DNA of 64,000 nucleotides from assembly GCA_020698575.1 (NCBI GenBank), contig CM036255.1:4489001-4553000 (forward strand), in the 5' to 3' direction. Of this stretch, positions 52,770 to 64,000 are shown in pieces. Position numbers and translations under genes: made by a program. The number at the start of each line of letters is the position of its first letter. Positions within the stretch are counted from its first letter, which is position 1. The notes under the pieces are model-generated. The model made no database searches and had not been told where the DNA came from. It saw only the letters and a list, made by a program, of their open reading frames with translations. This DNA comes from Bostrychus sinensis. Taxonomy: Eukaryota; Chordata; Actinopteri; Gobiiformes; Eleotridae.

Positions 52770-55700
52770 CAGAGACCTGCTTCATGCTTTCCCTCGAAGA
52801 CTTTAATTGACCTCTTATGGTTTGCAATATATTTCACATGATTGGCTCCACAGCATTCTCACAACATTAATGATAAAAACAAGAAAGATAAAACAGATAC
52901 TAAGAAGATTTATGCAGAGTATTTACAGTAAATAGTTAATTGCTTAGGGAGTGAATGAGTACTTTAATCTATTTTTCTTTAATAATAGACGGCAGTATGA
53001 CCAGAGGGCCAACAAGGAGAAAAGAGAACGTCTCTCATCAGAAAGAACGTTTTTGGCTTTACGTAAGGTTTTGACAGTAGATGTCCTTTATGCTGGGCAG
53101 CTTGATACCTAGCAGTGGTTACAACCCTCCTCAGACCATTTTTTGAGCTTCTGTTGCACTCCCAAACCAGCACACAATGCAAAAGGTTACAACATCCTCA
53201 ATAAAACTAATGTAAAAGCAGATAAAATGGTTTTGTTTTTTGGTTTTTTTTGCCTCCGTTGTGCTTTGGCTGATACAGTCTGTCAAGTTATGATCCAGTT
53301 GTCCCAGAAAAGTACAGACAGCATCTTTGAGTTGTTCACCTGCATCTACAGCTACGCATTCTACACATTCACATCACTGTATCTTCCAATTTAATTTGAA
53401 GTCCTCCTCAGTGTTAGTAGAATAATTGTATGCTAATTATTGGTGTAAACTGACTGAGCCCCACGCTGCGTCTCTACAACTCTCTTATTGCCAGATAATT
53501 GCAGTGTCAGGATTTGATGAGAACAGTCCCTTGAGAGTCGTGGCTCTGCTGGAGACGGGCCATTCTGCTGACAGGACAACCCCCCATCCCACACACACAC
53601 ACACACACATACACCCTCACACCCAGGCACCAGCCCTGTCCTGCTCTGGGATTACGCTGGTGTAGAGCATTTGACAGCAGTGATCCCGGCGTTTGTCATG
53701 AGCCTAAGTGTGAGTACTGCAGTCAGCGCTGCGGCACTCAGCTCCACTCACATATGAATTAATAAACATCTACCAGATTGTGAGAGGCTGTGAGTCTCTA
53801 ATATATTCTGTACTCTGTGCTCAATCCTGTATCACAGATTTGGTTTTTGTGTTATGGTTGCAGAAATAGGATTATATGTTAAATATAGAGATGTTAGGTG
53901 TCTCTAAAGTAAAATAAAAGCAAGTGAAAAAAATACAACTTTACAAAACATGCACCAGGCATACACAAGAAGAAGTGGAAGAAGTACTCAAAGTCAAAGA
54001 AATGTTACTTATTAATAGTTACTTAATAATATCAAACAAGAAGAAATAAAATATCAACAAAATGCATGTTTAATAATGACGTAAAACTTACTTAAGGTAG
54101 AAAGTATATTTGTACAGAGGCCCGGAACATGGTGAAAATGAAAAAATAAATAAATAATATGAGAAAAAAAAAAAGTAGAAAAAAAAAGAAAAAGCAAGAT
54201 CCCAAGAAACTTTTGCCAGATCCTGAGAAAGAAGGCTAAGGCTCATTGGAAGGTTGTTTGTGGCTCTGGTCACACCAGAAGGGAGCAGTGTGGTAGATGT
54301 ATTTTGCAAATAAATGCATTAAAATGACTGGTAACAAGTTTCCTGTTTGTGACACAAACCCAGTCTGTTTTTATGCCCATTCAGCAGTGGTTTGTGGGTT
54401 TTATGTCCAAGTCCACACATTACAAAAACTAAACAGACCCCAAAATCAGCAAATATTATGCACAATCTCTTTTTATAACAGCTACTCTGCAGCTAGGCAA
54501 AAGGTCAAAACTGTAGCACAGAACAAAGTGAGGGGTGGAAGAGTAGGGGGTGGTGAAGTGTCAGTGCCTTACGTTTTAGATCCAGTCATAATCCAGGTGA
54601 GGCAGTTCATCCTGAAAGAGCCTATTTTAGGATCTTGCAAAACTATTGTGAGATCTTTTTATTTTTTGAAACCCCCTCTGAGGATATTTGAGAGTTTGTA
54701 ATTGCACAGAAAAATCTACTACTCACTTCTACTACTACTACAAAAATATGTAAATCTATTTATTTACTTTCCATCTCTGCGTGCATATGATAAATTCAAG
54801 ATTTAGTTGAATGCATCTACAACTTTTATATAATTTTGTAGTTGCTAAGTACAAAATAACACTTTACCAAGATAAATAAATAAAAGATGTGTTACATGGT
54901 CAAATTATTATGACTGTTATGGCAACATTAATTAAACAGTTTAAATGTAGATGTTCTGTTTAGGAAACAACCAGTGCACAGTAACAGCTAATAAAACCAG
55001 GTCTGAGAGACTCCAGCTGCAGAACTAAAGTTCACTGACTATGAGTCACACACCTCACTGTGACATGCTCTACCTCTGCGCATATCAAGTGGTAACACAC
55101 TAAAATTAAGCTGCTATTTATAATCATATTATTTTCATAGTGCTGTAAAGCAAAATTGAAGATGCAAAATACACATGCAGTATTAAATAGGAGCTCTATT
55201 TTTTTCCCTGCACCTATGCCCCCAGAATAGCTGTCCTGACACTGCTAAGGTGGTGATGAGGGAGAGATGTTCCAGTGCTGTGGTGATGGAGTGGAGGAGG
55301 GTTGTGGCACAAACATTTGTTTTAAAATGGACAGCTGAACAGTAACTGGTTGAGACAGGTGATATGAGGTGGTGGAATAGAAATAAATTATAAAAATGTC
55401 AAAATATTCATCCAAAACAACGTGCATCGTCGGTGTGGCAGCTCAGAGCTTTAATTTGCTCCTCTTCTCTAAATAGCATGCGGGCTAATTTGTTGACCAG
55501 CTTAAATAGTGTGTTAATTAACCTCTATAGAATTTGCTGTCGACATTTCTCATTTTCACGTTTGTTTTGTTCTGTAATGCCATTTTAAAATGATAACACA
55601 CTATTTTGGACATCATCTCTGTGCATTCTGGAGAATACTGGAAACAAAACAGCAAAAGAAATTCTCAAAGATGTGTTTCGCTCTGTGTGTTTTGCAGAGG

Positions 55701-56582
55701 CTGGTGCAGTTTTCACATCAGAGGAAGTGTCATGGCTGCCCTGCTGCAGATCCACACTGCTGTGCTCTGCCTTACACAGCTCTGACTGCTGCTTCCAACA
55801 CTAATCACACTGGAGTTTCTCTCATATACACCCTGTAGGGACTCTGAGATGAACTAACCCCTGCTGGAGAGCCACTTTCATCAGCCCGACCCCCTCCAGC
55901 CCCAGCCTCCAGCCCTGCACCATTCAATTACACACCACACAGTCATTCTACAGGGCACTCGGCAGTAAACACTCCAGTCACAGGGAATTTAAAGAAACAA
56001 CAGTTCTATCACTAGTTTTTAGAAGATTCTTTTAGAAGTTGAATTTCCACAGCTTAAGTATGAGCCACAGGCCAGTCCAGCTGTGTCCATTTCCAAGAAA
56101 CAAACAAAAGGATGCAGAATAAATTGGAAAGACACTTAGCCCATCATGAAAACTGGGCAGTACTAACAGTCTTTAACCCAAAGTGCACCACAGTGGCTTA
56201 AAGCATGATTTAACACAGTAATTAATCCACATCATTAATCATAGTTCATTTCCCTGCTATAATTCAGACTACACTTATAACTGATAACACTGTACTCCTT
56301 ATTAACCTAGAGGCTAGTGTTTTGTTAAAATAAAAACTTGAAAATAAAAAAATATATATATAATATTTTGTGTATTGCAACATTGTAAAACCAGTTATCC
56401 TTTAAGTACTGGTATGGAAAACATTTGAATGGTACCCAGCCCTTGTCTGTTTTAGTATTGGGTGTTTTGGATGCTGGTGATCCTCTGGCCCTCAATCAAT
56501 CTGCATGAGCTCCAAAACATACACTTATAATGCTACTTATTTATTTATTCAACAATTATTATATATTATTATAATATTGTTT
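52770..56582. other. No recognised gene; one CA microsatellite
   Basis: A (CA)n run lies at 53591-53613. Open frames at 53426-53665, 54297-54701 and 55590-55838 carry no domain I recognise. The segment 55690-55850 is relatively GC-rich after a TGTGTTTTGCAG acceptor-like string and might be conserved non-coding or exonic, without proof. Confidence 0.4.
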
Positions 56583-57000
56583 ACTTGTCCAAAACATACC
56601 TTCACTGACCTTCTTTGGAGCTGAAAATGCTCAACCTTCTCCTGGAAGAACTCTGGCACTTTTCTAAAGCACATGCACTATCACCTGACCTGTGAGTACA
56701 TGTACTGATTATTTCAGCACCACTGTGGCTACAGCAGTCAGCTCATTTCTCTGTTAGCTACACGTTGCTACTTAGACACCAGTCTGTCCATCCCCCACCG
56801 GTCAGTACAAGAGCTCAAAGTTTCTCCTCTCATGTCTGAACTCAAATAAGACCATCAGGAGGCAGCACTGTGTGTTGGAGGCTTCACCACTGCTTTGAAA
56901 CGACTCTGTTTGCATGCAACTTGGGCTGATGGAGTGAAGTGGGCGTGGCCAGAAGAGAGAGAAAGGGACAGTAGAGATGGGATTTTTATAGCTCTTTAAC
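56583..57000 (-). mobile_element. TIR element family A, longer variant
   Basis: Reverse-complemented it shares GTGCATGTGCTTTAGAAAAG, CATTTTCAGCTCCAAAGAAG and AATGAGCTGACTGC with the copies at 44600 and 5690. It also carries GTTCAGACATGAGAGGAGAA, seen otherwise only at 29604-29880. This suggests two length classes in the family. Confidence 0.6.
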
Positions 57001-57485
57001 TGGAGCCTAATCTTTGGGATCCATTCATTTCAAAGATCCATTCATAAGACTGGCTCATTTTTGTATTTACGTCATTTTAAGAAGCCAGTTAGTTCATTCT
57101 GAAAATAAACACTGGGACGAGTGATGCATCATAATTATAATTTTAATCAGAATAAAATGTATTCTTTTGGTAAGACGTTATTATTGTCTTATTCATTGAT
57201 GATAATAAAATTAGCATGAGGGGACTGAATTCACTAATGGTGATGTCATATACCTCTGTATAAAGTGAGAATGCCATTTAGAAATTATTATATCAAAAAT
57301 GGGCAAAATATAGTTACCTTGACATATGTTCATGCCAAAAATGTCAGTAAAAAAAAAGCAGGCAATAATACATTTTCATGCACGCATGTGTAGACACTGT
57401 GTACGTGCTCCTCTCCCTCCTCGTGTTTTTCTGTTTTCGTATGACTCCTCTCTTGAGCTTGTATTCTACTTTTTCTTATGAGTTG

Positions 57486-57543
57486 TTTTTTTTTTTTTTT
57501 TTCAGTTGGAAAGCAAAAAAGAGCTTGTTTATTTCGATATGAC

Positions 57544-57576
<33 letters not shown>
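57486..57576. repeat. Poly-T and poly-A runs
   Basis: T run at about 57486-57502 and an A run of more than 30 at about 57547-57576. The pair forms a potential hairpin. Confidence 0.9.
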
Positions 57577-57580
<4 letters not shown>

Positions 57581-57704
57581 GACTTGCATATGATTCTGAC
57601 TCGGTTCTCATCACAATAAAGAGCCATTCAAAAGATTTGGAATATTCATGAACTGAGCAAAAGCTCCCCAAAAGAAAACATTTTTAATAAAAGTGTATTC
57701 CTTG

Positions 57705-57790
57705 TAGTTTTAAAATGTGAAATACTGATCAAGAAGTGTCTAAAATGATTTCAAAAAGCCTGAAAAATAGTATAATATGTGACCTTTAAG
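57705..57790 (-). mobile_element. TIR element family A, end fragment
   Basis: The minus strand reads AAAGGTCACATATTATACTA and TTTTTCAGGCTTTTTGAAAT, then CAGTATTTCACATTTTAAAA, the left terminal region of the family. Confidence 0.6.
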
Positions 57791-58785
57791 TAGTCTTTTT
57801 TGCGCTCCTTAAAAGATATCCTATAGATTTAATTGCACACTCATAAAAAAGGACAACTATTGTTGTGTTCGCTGATGGATCTTGCATGTCTTGAGTAAAA
57901 CCCAGTCCCTTTAGAGCAAATCTAAAGCTAGAGATCCACTCCCACTGCACCTCAGATACAGATACAAGAGTGTGTACACATCAGTTTGAAAAAGCAGTGT
58001 CTTTGTAAAAGCTAACACTGGGATATCACAGTTACACAGACAGACGGCTCAGAATAATGAGCTCTGCTGTTCCTCACACATCCTCAGGTCGTACACCGGC
58101 TTCTCTGTATTGAATATATGTCAGAACATTTGTGTTTTAGCCAAAGGTCAAGAGCCGTTCAGGACACTATCGCACAGCTCCCAGAACAATGAACACTCAG
58201 GTTTTATTCACAAGTGCCATTGGTTTAACACTCTTCCCCTTTAAAGAATCCACTCCTATGAACAAACAACAGTAAATCTAAAATACTCCTTTTATACCCA
58301 GACATGTTTTCTTCTGTAAGTAAAACATGGTTCTATGAGATTTCCAAATCATTGTATTCTGTTGTTTAACGACATTTTACAGAAATGTTTTTGGGACTAC
58401 AGCTTTAGTCACAAACATTGATGCAGGAACTATTTTAAAGTGCACCTCTCAAACCAAGCCCGACCATATGTAATATCTCTGTCCTGGTGCAGCCTGGAGT
58501 CATGAAAGGCTGTCTGAAAATGAGGAACTGGGTTTAGTCCCTGCTGCAATACACTGAAATATCAGGTTTCACATTTTTATTTAACAGCATTAGTAATAAA
58601 CAAACCAGAAATGATTTTACACTGGATATATAACTTGGTATTGGATAAGCTTTGAATCCAAACAACCAAATCATTTTAATCACTTTTTTTTTAATCTGAG
58701 CGAAGAAAGGAAGGAGATCCGAGGCACTCTGGCTTGAGTTAAAAGTTTTTTTCTCAAGTCAGAGGGCCTCAGATCTAATTTTTTT
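57791..58785. other. No recognised feature
   Basis: Nothing supported. Confidence 0.5.
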
Positions 58786-59241
58786 CAGTGATGGGACTTT
58801 CAGCTCATGTCAGTGAGCCAGATCATTTGGCTCGGCTCGCCAAACAGAGCTGACTCTTTTGGCTCTCAAATGGTTTTTCATTTTATCACCTATACTTTAT
58901 ATTTCAGCCAAATTTACCACAGTTTTGGCTGAGTTGTACTGTGTATTTATATATAACTCAAATGCATGGATTGTGGTGAAGTATTCAAAAGTCCTGATAC
59001 TTTGAATCTACCCAACTGACTTCCTTACAGAACCACGTCACTACACATAGTCTATAAACACACCTATAATTAAGCATCAAAATAAGGACAGATAAGGACA
59101 GATGTTGACTTTTTTAATTTAAACACACACCGCTAACAAAAAGCAAGGCTTTATTTAGTATTAAAATATAAAACTCAAAAAACCTTATCATAAATATATA
59201 ACCTAATCTTTGTGCTGGCTCATTCAACTGACCCATCACTA
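58786..59241. mobile_element. hAT-like non-autonomous element with GAGCC/GGCTC motifs
   Basis: Left end CAGTGATGGGACTTTCAGC and right end, reverse-complemented, TAGTGATGGGTCAGTTGAAT. Both continue into GTGAGCC-type motifs. The outside bases AATTTTTT and AATTTCTT match at seven of eight positions, consistent with a hAT target duplication. There is no reading frame. Confidence 0.6.
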
Positions 59242-59271
59242 ATTTCTTTACTTTCAAAAAATGTTTTAAAA

Positions 59272-59720
59272 ATGTAGACCAGACATTCTCAAAGTCAAGA
59301 CTGTCGTGGAACCCTTAAATTTCCAAAAATCCCTCGTGGACCCCAAAAAATAAAACTTCCCTCTTTTCAAAAGACTCTACCATGTTTTTCTCCATATGTT
59401 TTTTTACATTAAAAAAACACTGATTATTGACTAAAAGTTGTTTTAAAGACATATTTTAAAACAAGTATACAACTGTGACTCATTTCAAATGTTTTTTATG
59501 GTGCTTATTTAATTTAATTTATTATATTTTCATTGACTTTTTATATTTTTGTATGTTTTATTTGTTTTTATGAACCAAAACCATGTGTCTGAAATAATAA
59601 TAGTAAAGAAAATGATAATAAATTGAAATTGAAACTGAAATATAGACAGCCTTTGGGGGGCCCCCTGTAGTACCTTTGTGGACCCCCAGGGACCCCACTT
59701 TGGGAACCACTGATGTAGAC
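59272..59720. mobile_element. hAT-type non-autonomous element (59280-59712) with target duplication
   Basis: ATGTAGAC occurs at 59272-59279 and 59713-59720. Between them the left end is CAGACATTCTCAAAGTC and the right end, reverse-complemented, CAGTGGTTCCCAAAGTGG. The interior has GTGGACCCCAAAAAATAA near the left and GTGGACCCCCAGGGACCCC near the right, that is, inverted subterminal matches. No transposase. Confidence 0.85.
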
Positions 59721-60472
59721 TAACCAGTCTATGGGTCCCTAACTGAAAAGAGCCAGCTGTGTGTGACTGGTCCAGGGTCTGACCACGTGCTGAACAATCA
59801 ACAGGTGTGCACGCCAGGTAGCTTGGTGTCCAACTTGTCTTTTGAGCAAGGCCGCCTGCATGGACTACAAATGATTAATGCATGATGGGATATGGTGTCC
59901 TGTTAACACGTACACTGACAGCCGATTGAGTCTGAGTTCTGTTTTGATGAGAAATGTGACACACTGATGCTTGTTTGCCTCCTGCTTCCCACTCCTCCAC
60001 CACTCAGTCTACTTTTGATCTGGACAAATGCTTCAGTTGTGATGGAAAGTGTCAAGCTTTGTCAGATATGGATAACTTTTTGAGATCATAGTTCCATAAA
60101 ATATTTAAGCCTAAGCACACAAACAAGAGCAGCCTCGTCTCTTTGCTCTGATAATAAACGTGTCACTCAGTGGTGTGTGAAGGAAATGTGAGAGTGTTCA
60201 CAAACTCTTAAAATAGTTTTATTAAGATTCCTTACAGGCATCATAAAAAAAGTTTAAGGGAGTGAAGTGCTCTTTTTCTTTAACTATGTTCAAAAGACCC
60301 CAACACTTTGCACTCTGCTGCCCTCTGCTGGTCTGGCATCAGTGTAGTACTTATTAAAAATTCTCTTTTAGTTTGATAATGTATAAAACATTTTGTGACC
60401 AAGATTGGTTTAAAAAGATGAATAAAAGCTTAATATAACTCCTTTAAATACTTCACAAACATATCAAATGGT
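59721..60472. other. No recognised feature
   Basis: Nothing supported. Confidence 0.5.
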
Positions 60473-60545
60473 CAAGTAGTCATATTTATATATTGTTCTT
60501 GTACCTCCACGAGCACTCAAAGCACTTTACATTTATGTATCATTT
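60473..60545 (-). mobile_element. SINE tail fragment
   Basis: CATATTTATATATTGTTCTTG followed by ACCTCCACGAGCACTCAAAG and CACTTTACATTTATG match the tail of the SINE at 12401-12632. Confidence 0.6.
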
Positions 60546-60989
60546 ATGCCCCCGTCCCGCCTCTTACACAGAATATATTGCCACTAGTGTCACTAGTGAA
60601 CATCTCTGACCTCAGAGCTTGCAAGCCAAAAATGTGTTTACTATTCAACTTGTACACATTTTAGGGTGTGTTCACACTTGTCGTGTTTGGTTCGCTTCAA
60701 TCAAACTCTGGTGCACTTCCTGGGAAAGTCTGGTTCATTTGAGCAGCTGTGAACACACAATCAGACTCAGGTGTGCAGCAAACAAGTGAACTCTGGTCCT
60801 CCTGAAATCAGAGGTCTCTGTGTGGTGCACTCCTAGTGTGGTCCTGGTGAAGTATGAATGTAACGCAGACCAAACTACGGACTAACGATAAAGAGAGGAC
60901 TTCAGCACTGTTCACTAAGGGCATAGAAACATATGCACATCTAACATGACTATAAGAAAAACAAATACAAATATACTGTAAATAAAATG

Positions 60990-62119
60990 TACACTGCTCA
61001 AAAAAATAAAGGGAACACTAAAATAACATCCTAGATCTGAATGAATGAAATATTCTTATTAAATACTTTGTTCTTTACAGATTTGAATGTGCTATGAACA
61101 AAATCACACAAAAATTATCAATGGAAATCAAACTTATTAACCCATGGAGGTCTGGATTTGGAGTCACACTCAAAATGAAAGTGGAAAAACACACTACAGG
61201 CTGATCCAACTTTGATGTAATGTCCTTAAAACAAGTCAAAATGAGGCTCAGTAGTGTGTGTGGCCTCCACACCTGTATGACCTCCCTACAACACCTGGGC
61301 ATGCTCCTGATGAGGTGGCAGATGGTCTCCTGAGAGATCTCCTCCCAGACCTGGACTAAAGCATCCACCCACTCCTGGACAGTCTGTGGTGCAACGTGGC
61401 GTTGGTGGATGGAGCGAGACATGATGTCCCAGATGTGCTCAGTTGGATTCAGGTCTGGGGAACGGGCGGCCAGTCCATAGCATCAATGCCTTGGTCTGCA
61501 GGAACTGCTGACCTACTCCAGCCACATGAGGTCTAGCATTGTCTTGCATTAGGAGGAACCCAGGGCCAACCGCACCAGCATATGGTCTCACAAGGGTCTG
61601 AGGATCTCATCTCGCTACCTAATGGCAGTCAGGCTACCTCTGGCGAGCACATGGAGGGCTGTGCGGCCCCCAAAGAAATGCTACCCACACCATCACTGAC
61701 CCACTGCCAAAGCGGTCATGCTGGAGGATGTTGCAGGCAGCAGAATGTTCTCCACGGCGTCTCCAGACTCTGTCGTCTGTCACATGTGCTCAGTGTGAAC
61801 CTGCTTTCATCTGTGAAGACCACAGGGCACCAGTGGCCAATTTGGTAATCTTGGTGTTCTCTGGCAAATGCCAAACGTCCTGCACGGTGTTGGGCTGTAA
61901 GCACAACCCCCACCTGTGGACGTCGGGCCCTCATACCACCCTCATGGAGTCTGTTTGTGACCGTTTGAGCAGACACATGCACATTTGTGGCCTGCTGGAG
62001 GTCATTTTGCAGGGCTCTGGCAGTGCTCCTCCTGTTCCTCCTTGCACAAAGGAGGAGGTAGCGGTCTTGGAGTTACATTGTGTTGTTTAAGTGTTCCCTT
62101 TATTTTTTTGAGCAGTGTA
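60990..62119 (-). mobile_element. Tc1-like transposon, same family as at 22621
   Basis: Ends TACACTGCTCAAAAAAATAA on both sides in inverted orientation, each starting at TA. The 5' part of the gene is deleted between the terminal region (GTTGTTTAAG...) and the middle of the helix-turn-helix domain near 62070. The 3' UTR is complete here, whereas it is deleted in the copy at 22621-23726. Confidence 0.9.
61255..62080 (-). pseudogene. Tc1 transposase pseudogene
   Basis: DDE transposase, minus strand. Pieces in order: LCARRNRRSTARALQNDLQQ-like start, then the frame 61716-61982 with MHVSAQTVTNRLHEGGMRAR, RPQVGVVLTAQHRAGRLAFA and VFTDESRFTLSTCDRR, where TDES holds the first catalytic Asp. A frameshift follows at the DRR. 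After a deletion of the centre, including the block with the second catalytic Asp being displaced, 61075-61422 contains MSRSIHQRHVAPQTVQEWVD and ETICHLIRSMPRCCREVIQV. The N-terminus is lost. It is inactive. Confidence 0.85.
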
Positions 62120-62525
62120 TTTAAAAGGTTGCTAACATTAGCAAACATATGTGAAAACACTGCTAAAACAACACAGATTTCATATTAATCACCGTAGAGA
62201 GTTCACAGCTGTGTTCAGCTGAGATCCCTACTTTAAACGTAATACTTCATTAAATATTAATTAAAGTGCATTGTATGATATTTCTGTCAAAAATTCAGCT
62301 GAAGAGGCAGACTTTTGACCAATAGTTGAGCAGGATTTCTTCTTTGCCAGTTTCTTTCAATAAATATTTATGTGCTGCCGCCTACAGATGAGGTTTGTTA
62401 CTGCTCTCTCAGTCAGTTCAGTTCGTTTGACAGAGCTCAGTGTGAACTCGAGCCAGACCAATGACATCATCAACACAGGTGCGGAGCACACAGAGTCCTG
62501 CAGACCAGCGAGTGTGAACACACCC

Positions 62526-62737
62526 TTGTAAGTGCAACTACTGACCAATTTTAGACCTCATTGTAGACAAAACCACTAGTAGTACTAGTATACACTTGTG
62601 TGTCTTTAGTTGTAGAAATCTGAGCAATTTGGCTTCTACTAGTACTACTAGCACTAGTGGCCATAAAGGCTTACAAGTAAAGAAAATGAAGTCTGATATC
62701 AGTGATATCAGAATAAATACTCTAATGGCTTTCCATA
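62526..62737. other. No recognised feature
   Basis: ACTAGT/CTAGTAC-rich text at 62570-62660 is low-complexity. No gene. Confidence 0.4.
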
Positions 62738-62825
62738 ATTCACACTCACAAGCACTCACAGTCATACAGCAGTGTATGCAGACACTGGAGGTAAGGTGGG
62801 TGAAGTGTCTTGCCCAAGGAGCTAG
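62738..62825 (-). mobile_element. SINE middle fragment
   Basis: CACTCACAGTCATACAGCAG, TGTATGCAGACACTGGAGG and GTGAAGTGTCTTGCCCAAGG match the middle of the SINE at 12401-12632; tRNA head and tail are absent. Confidence 0.65.
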
Positions 62826-63363
62826 GAGTAACATGTAACAAGTTTTTATGCATTTTTTTCTTAAACACATTCTTTAACCTCCCCCTCTAATAAGCTGTTA
62901 AAAATTCAGTCGACTCTTCAAAATACAGAAGGGGCTCTGCATGTGTTATTGTAAATCCTCCTCACACATGTAACACACTAACTCCCTTATGATCCCCCTG
63001 AGATCAAACACTGTATAATCTACAGAGACTCAACAGAGACCCAGGCTTGTGGACTGACACTTGCCTTAGTCCTGTCAACATTTTTGAAGGATTTCTTTGG
63101 AGAGTTGTCCAGATCCTTTCTCGCTTCTCTTTGAGCTTCTGAGATTGAAAATAGTAAAGAGATTTGACTGTGATGTTATTAAACAGACCAGAGTTTCCTA
63201 CGGTGCTCCCTGAGGGACTAAATTTCCTGTCGCGAGTTTTCATTTTGCCTGTCACATGTTGGCACTTACAAAAATGAAAGGATGCCATTCTGTATATATT
63301 TTAATGTCAAAAATTGCCCTCTGTTTGAACATCTTAAACATTACCTGATAGTAGCCTAAAGTT
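62826..63363. other. No recognised feature
   Basis: A 94-codon minus frame at 63004-63288 has no motif I recognise. Confidence 0.45.
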
Positions 63364-63866
63364 CATGGTATGAGGCTATTATTGTAGCAAAAAGATTTGT
63401 GCATGCATAAATAGATTTGTCTGTAGTACGATTTGTGTGTGCATATTACAATTTGTGTGTGTGTGTGTAATAAGATGTGTGTGTGTAATAAGATGTGTGT
63501 GTTAAATGATATCTGCAAATGCAAGGAAGGTAAAAGTTCAAAGTCTTACAGACAAAGCTCTAATTACACACAAATCTTTTTGCTAAAGTCCTGCCATGTC
63601 AGATATGTGTCTGTGTTTCAATCTGTGTGTTTTTGCCCTGAGTTTAGACTTACAGGCTGTGGATCGGTCACTACACCAATAGAGTAGGGGTTGGTTTGCT
63701 TTGATTCTGTAGGAATGCAGGAAGATTATGTGCTGTATTTCTGAGAGCAAATGTCATTAAAGTATCTTAATATGCACACACAAACGTTGATACATGCACA
63801 TCTTATTACAGACAAATCTATTTACACACGCACAACCTTTTTGCTGCAATAATAGCCCCATACATG
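63364..63866. mobile_element. Foldback element with long inverted ends
   Basis: The left end CATGGTATGAGGCTATTATT and the right end, reverse-complemented, CATGTATGGGGCTATTATTG continue as inverted matches over about 80 bases, including GCAAAAAGATTTGTGCATGC versus GCAAAAAGGTTGTGCGTGTG and the identical AAATAGATTTGTCTGTA. The middle holds GTGTGTGTAATAAGATGTGT microsatellite-like units at about 63433-63500. No reading frame is supported. Confidence 0.8.
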
Positions 63867-64000
63867 GGTCAGTATCATGATGGTGTTTATTGACTTTTTT
63901 AATGGAGGTGCCATTTCTACATTACTGTCTGGACATATTCTTGAAGAAGAGGCACGTGGCATTCTATTTGATTGTTTCATTCAAAAAAAGGAAAAGATCA

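Larger units (their letters stand above)
60664..62525. mobile_element. TIR element family B, copy 2, carrying a Tc1
   Basis: Inverted ends GGGTGTGTTCACACTTG (60664) and, from the right, GGGTGTGTTCACACTCG (to 62525) agree over 15 bases. Flanks are TTA and TTG. Without the Tc1 at 60990-62119 it is about 730 bp, close to the 658 bp of copy 1 at 25431-26088, with which it shares the GGTCCTGGTGAAGT...GACCAAACTA stretch in opposite orientation. No transposase frame is seen. Confidence 0.75.

Noticed and set aside
55590..55838. Host exon after a TTTTGCAG acceptor-like string
   Set aside because: No recognisable protein, no donor and no partner exon; composition alone is not enough.

Overview
This window looks like repeat-rich intergenic or intronic DNA from a teleost fish. 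I find no intact host gene, rRNA, tRNA or CRISPR array. The assignment to teleosts rests on the mixture of mobile elements: L2/Maui-type, RLE-type and other LINEs, many Tc1-like transposons, hAT, PIF/Harbinger and pogo-like non-autonomous elements, a Penelope-like element, tRNA-derived SINEs and a gypsy fragment. Family names come from motifs I can read and from memory of these families; no search was run. The species cannot be told.

Layout. 1-6.1 kb: an AT-rich segment bounded by CACTGAAAAAAAT inverted ends (932-5269) that holds what reads as a decayed multi-exon gene, then a short TIR element. 7-9.6 kb: degenerate dispersed repeats, a perfect-looking foldback and a possible LTR remnant. 9.6-13.3 kb: a nested hAT element with a perfect 8-bp target duplication, containing Tc1 pieces, two larger Tc1 relics and a SINE. 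13.4-16.7 kb: an internally deleted L2-type LINE. 17.4-20.4 kb: two more LINE 3' portions, one with a 707-codon intact reading frame for reverse transcriptase plus a restriction-like endonuclease, flanked on both sides by TA-rich sequence. 20.5-22 kb: a TIR element split by a gypsy 5' fragment (LTR, tRNA-Pro-type primer site, start of gag). 22-37 kb: a coding-like fragment, a chimeric Tc1, two TIR elements, LINE tails, SINEs and long stretches with nothing recognisable.

37.8-40 kb holds a 38-bp minisatellite. 41-49.4 kb holds another copy of the common TIR element, a Harbinger derivative, a Tc1 relic, a Penelope-like element with a 77-bp perfect inverted duplication of its 3' region, and a hAT derivative. 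50.4-51 kb is a 16-bp minisatellite open in all three forward frames. 52.2-52.8 kb is a pogo-type derivative. 58.8-62.5 kb has two small hAT derivatives and a Tc1 nested in another TIR element. A 503-bp element with long inverted ends closes the window.

The reading frames that remain are almost all transposon proteins, mostly broken. The history is of repeated nested insertion: at least four host/guest pairs can be read, one resolved to base level by a paralogous empty site. The most puzzling items are the decayed spliced gene at 2.5-3.9 kb, the coding-like fragment at 22.0-22.2 kb and the Penelope inverted structure with a hammerhead-like fold.
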